Assembly (NCBI GenBank): GCA_965218495.1
Contig: OZ244626.1
Coordinates: forward strand, 992,001 to 1,056,000
Source: G965218495 sp965218495
GTDB lineage: Bacteria > Bacteroidota > Rhodothermia > Rhodothermales > Bin80
Reading direction: 5' to 3'
DNA: 64,000 bases
A program made the position numbers and the translations under genes. Shown piece after piece: positions 63,430 to 64,000 of this stretch; the first letter of the stretch is position 1, and each line of letters starts with the position of its first letter. The notes below the pieces were generated by a model. It saw only the letters and a program-made list of their open reading frames with translations, ran no database searches and was not told the DNA's origin.

Positions 63430-63503
63430 TACGCCCGAGAGGATTCGAACCTCCGACCTTCTGCTCCGGAGGCAGACGCTCTATCCAGCTGAGCTACGGG
63501 CGC
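63430..63503 (-). tRNA. tRNA-Arg (anticodon CCG)
   Basis: Read on the minus strand: acceptor GCGCCCG/CGGGCGT (first pair G-U), D arm GCTCAGCTGGATAGAGC, anticodon stem TCTGC/GCAGA around CTCCGGA, and T arm GGAGGTTCGAATCCTCT. CCA is not encoded. It is convergent with the symporter gene, nine bases after its stop. Confidence 0.95.
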
Positions 63504-63565
63504 AGGTGCAAGGGGGAAACGGATTGAATCCCACTTAGATCCACCAGCCTGCAGGCAGTCCTGCC

Positions 63566-64000
63566 ATGGAAAACGGCTTTTTGGAAGACGGGCCGCTGGC
63601 GCAGTGGCATCCGGCGCTGGTAGCCTTCGCGGCGCTGTTAGCCGGATTCCTTGCGTACGTGGCGGTCGGGAGTGTAGCGCTCATTGCACTGCTGGTGGCT
63701 CGTGGCGCGTCGCCGCTGGAGGCCGCAATGGGCGGTGCCGAGCTTCTTGCCGAGCACGCTACGATCGTTTTTACCGGCAATGCCATAGGCTTGGCCTTGG
63801 GCTTGGGGCTGCTTGCCATTCTTGTTGCGCGCTTGCAGACTACGCGTCCGTGGTCGCTGTTGCGTGCGCGATCCTTGGACCTGCCCGCAACGTGGTTGGC
63901 GCTGCTGGGATTGCTGGCGATAATGCCCACCATCATGTGGCTCGGCGAGCTCAACGAAAGCGTGCCGCTTCCAGAGTTTATCAGGATCATGGAAGAAGAG
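63566..64000 (+). CDS. Membrane protein, probable CPBP intramembrane protease, N-terminal part
   Basis: The first 145 codons are visible; the rest lies beyond the window. Three hydrophobic segments are evident (about 17-45, 65-88, 105-124). The segment LNESVPLPEFIRIMEEE after the third resembles the loop preceding the catalytic helices in CPBP/Abi family proteins of Bacteroidota, but the glutamate motifs that would prove it (EExxxR and later histidines) are out of view. The start MENGFLEDG is the first ATG after the tRNA-Arg gene. Confidence 0.6.
   Translation, partial: MENGFLEDGPLAQWHPALVAFAALLAGFLAYVAVGSVALIALLVARGASPLEAAMGGAELLAEHATIVFTGNAIGLALGLGLLAILVARLQTTRPWSLLRARSLDLPATWLALLGLLAIMPTIMWLGELNESVPLPEFIRIMEEE

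Noticed and set aside
63535..63990. Minus-strand frame of 151 codons at the end of the window
   Set aside because: The plus-strand frame from 63566 encodes clear membrane helices and fits the CPBP layout; the minus frame is its shadow.

Overview
The window looks like a chromosomal segment of a GC-rich, Gram-negative member of the Bacteroidota/Rhodothermota group. The main reasons are a type IX secretion (T9SS) sortase gene next to a PorV-type barrel gene, two secreted proteins with T9SS-like C-terminal domains, weak or absent Shine-Dalgarno sequences, and the gene order tRNAs-tuf-trnW-secE-nusG-rplKAJL-rpoBC. The phylum call is inference from gene content; no rRNA gene is present to settle it.

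Layout. 1-3,410 (minus strand) is a tryptophan operon, trpE-orf-trpS-trpG, preceded by a leader peptide with tandem Trp codons and an attenuator-type terminator. 3,530-10,292 (plus) holds a VKOR-DsbA fusion, transketolase, queA, ispD, ispF and a DedA protein. 10,312-23,333 (plus) is the core information-processing block: four tRNAs, tuf, tRNA-Trp, secE, nusG, four ribosomal proteins, rpoB and rpoC. 23,463-29,596 is a mixed region: a beta-lactamase-like/D-Ala-D-Ala dipeptidase fusion, MOSC, HNH, msrP and a methyltransferase. 29,699-32,122 is a cluster of four small related membrane proteins, two of them a recent tandem duplication. 32,413-37,992 (minus) runs gap-pgk-glycosyltransferase-LVIVD protein-secreted oxidoreductase. 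38,181-43,278 (plus) has a TPR protein, a sigma-54-type response regulator, an outer-membrane protein, a LolD-type ATPase and nadA. 43,171-45,332 is a decayed repeat region with three copies of the nadA 3' end, two copies of a small membrane protein gene and an IS21-type transposase remnant. 46,755-61,491 (plus) is a long run centred on T9SS: LON-domain protein, MBL hydrolase, PorU, PorV, an M6-like protein with a destroyed zinc site, a protease-propeller-barrel fusion, a TlpA-like thioredoxin and a DUF5683-like protein. The window ends with a DAACS symporter, tRNA-Arg and the start of a CPBP-type membrane protein.

How the parts work together. Tryptophan synthesis and Trp-tRNA charging appear to share one attenuator. 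The T9SS genes should place CTD-bearing proteins on the cell surface; the M6-like protein downstream is a likely client and is translationally coupled to an outer-membrane barrel fusion. The most unusual items are the trp leader, the pseudo-protease/barrel pair beside porUV, the nadA-tail repeats and the small-membrane-protein array. No CRISPR array, prophage or intact insertion sequence was seen.
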